Below are positions 13,632 through 14,065 of a stretch of 14,065 nucleotides of DNA, in pieces. Location of the stretch: assembly GCA_027019845.1 (NCBI GenBank), contig JALUWE010000169.1, positions 1 to 14,065 on the forward strand, read 5' to 3'. The notes under the pieces are model-generated. The model searched no databases, was not told the origin of the DNA, and saw only the letters and a program-made list of their open reading frames with translations. The position numbers and the translations under genes are program-made. Within the stretch, counting starts at the first letter, position 1. Every line of letters begins with the position of its first letter. This DNA is from Anaerolineales bacterium. Its GTDB lineage: Bacteria; Chloroflexota; Anaerolineae; Anaerolineales; JABWBV01.

Positions 13632-13811
13632 ATGAGTCGCAGAGAAAAAGACCGCAAAATCCGCCGTGTGCAGCGCCGCCGGCGCAAAATCCGCAAACTG
13701 CGCCAGAAACTGGCCGCGGCCACCAACGCGGAACAGCGTGCACGCATCATCGAAAAAATGCGCCGCATCGCCCTCTATCCCCAGGACATCCCGGAATTAC
13801 GGGAGGAATAA
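13632..13811 (+). CDS. Small, very basic 59-residue protein
   Basis: An intact short gene: ATG at 13632, TAA at 13809-13811, with a perfect AGGAGG (13617-13622) 9 bases upstream, the strongest ribosome-binding site in the window. The protein begins MSRREKDRKIRRVQRRRRK and is Arg/Lys-rich and probably helical through about residue 47 (KLRQKLAAATNAEQRARIIEKMRR), then has a short segment IALYPQDIPELREE. It is cytoplasmic with no membrane segment. It may bind nucleic acid or ribosomes. I cannot assign it; it vaguely recalls small basic DUF6800-like proteins, from memory only. It follows the replication cluster after a 141-base spacer and may be read with it. Confidence 0.8.
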   Translation: MSRREKDRKIRRVQRRRRKIRKLRQKLAAATNAEQRARIIEKMRRIALYPQDIPELREE

Positions 13812-13819
13812 GGGGCCGG

Positions 13820-13869
13820 ACTGACGCAGTTGATGAAATCTTTGTGTCATTACGAACACCTGCGTAAGC
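13820..13869. repeat. Short degenerate relative of the ACTTACGCA element
   Basis: ACTGACGCAGTTG (13820-13832) and CACCTGCGTAAGC (13857-13869) resemble the ends of the element at 3310-3431, with one to three changes each, but only 24 bases lie between them. It may be an internally deleted copy. It starts 9 bases after the stop of the small basic gene. Confidence 0.45.
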
Positions 13870-13916
13870 TCCACTAGTATGTTTTCGAGTGTTCTGTCAG
13901 AATCCGCACGGCCCCT

Positions 13917-13985
13917 GTCATTCTGAGGGCACGCAGTGCCCGAAGAATCTCCCCCCATCGCAAGCAAGATTCTTCGCTGTCGCTT
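13917..13985. repeat. Partial copy of the GTCATTCTGAG palindrome
   Basis: The left end GTCATTCTGAG (13917-13927) and CGAAGAATCT (13941-13950) match the 3139-3214 element, and AGATTCTTCG (13967-13976) forms the inner right arm. The outer right arm CTCAGAATGAC is missing. An extra small hairpin, GGGCAC/GTGCCC, lies at 13927-13941. The 13812-14065 stretch shows no gene I can support beyond these repeats. Confidence 0.65.
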
Positions 13986-14017
13986 GTATAAAATAGTGGC
14001 GGGCAGGGTGTCCCCGC

Positions 14018-14041
14018 GGTAAGATAGAGGGAAATCTTACC
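14018..14041. promoter_or_regulatory. 8-bp perfect inverted repeat near the right edge
   Basis: GGTAAGAT (14018-14025) and ATCTTACC (14034-14041) are perfect reverse complements with an 8-base spacer. TATAAAAT at 13987-13994 lies upstream and could be a -10 box for a gene beyond the window, in which case the repeat would fall downstream of the start of transcription. No matching -35 box is clear. Confidence 0.35.
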
Positions 14042-14065
14042 ATTGGCGGTCAGCGATGGGAAAGT

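Noticed and set aside
13964..13994. Full promoter at the right edge
   Set aside because: TATAAAAT is a good -10 box, but no -35 box is found 16-18 bases upstream and the downstream gene is outside the window.

Overview
The window looks like chromosomal DNA from a GC-rich bacterium, most likely Chloroflexota and probably Anaerolineae-like. That is inferred from gene content: a DnaB helicase gene followed by DnaD-like and DnaI/DnaC-like genes, a DUF151 bifunctional nuclease, a COG2403 GTPase, and short spacers full of simple tandem repeats. No taxonomic marker search was possible. I saw no rRNA, tRNA, CRISPR array, prophage or intact transposase.

Left part (1-3019, minus strand): three genes read right to left and joined by 4-base start/stop overlaps. 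They encode a PhnD-like periplasmic-binding lipoprotein, a HisKA_3 histidine kinase and a NarL/FixJ response regulator that runs off the window. With no permease between them, this resembles a three-component signalling unit in which the binding protein senses for the kinase.

Second part (3020-4688): a spacer with two inverted-repeat elements (a 76-bp palindrome and a 122-bp MITE-like element), then a minus-strand SAM-dependent methyltransferase. Its upstream reading frame overlaps, out of frame, the N-terminal membrane segment of a lost sensor protein. A palindrome-rich region and a clear promoter for rpsT follow.

Middle (4689-8907): rpsT, with a terminator placed just before argS; argS; and a COG2403 P-loop protein related to cyclic 2,3-diphosphoglycerate synthetase. 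A terminator separates the last of these from a convergent OmpR-type regulator whose receiver domain lacks the phospho-accepting aspartate.

Right part (9061-13811, plus strand): a bifunctional nuclease gene behind a purine-rich tandem-repeat leader, then a replication cluster: dnaB, a DnaD-domain protein, a helicase-loader-like ATPase, and a 59-residue very basic protein. The loader-like protein is the most unusual gene here. It carries two complete DnaC/DnaI-type AAA+ modules in tandem behind one Cys4 zinc-binding segment, and only the first module keeps the sensor-1 Asn. The cluster probably loads the replicative helicase.

The right edge (13812-14065) carries degenerate copies of both inverted-repeat families seen near 3.1-3.4 kb, and no gene that I can support.
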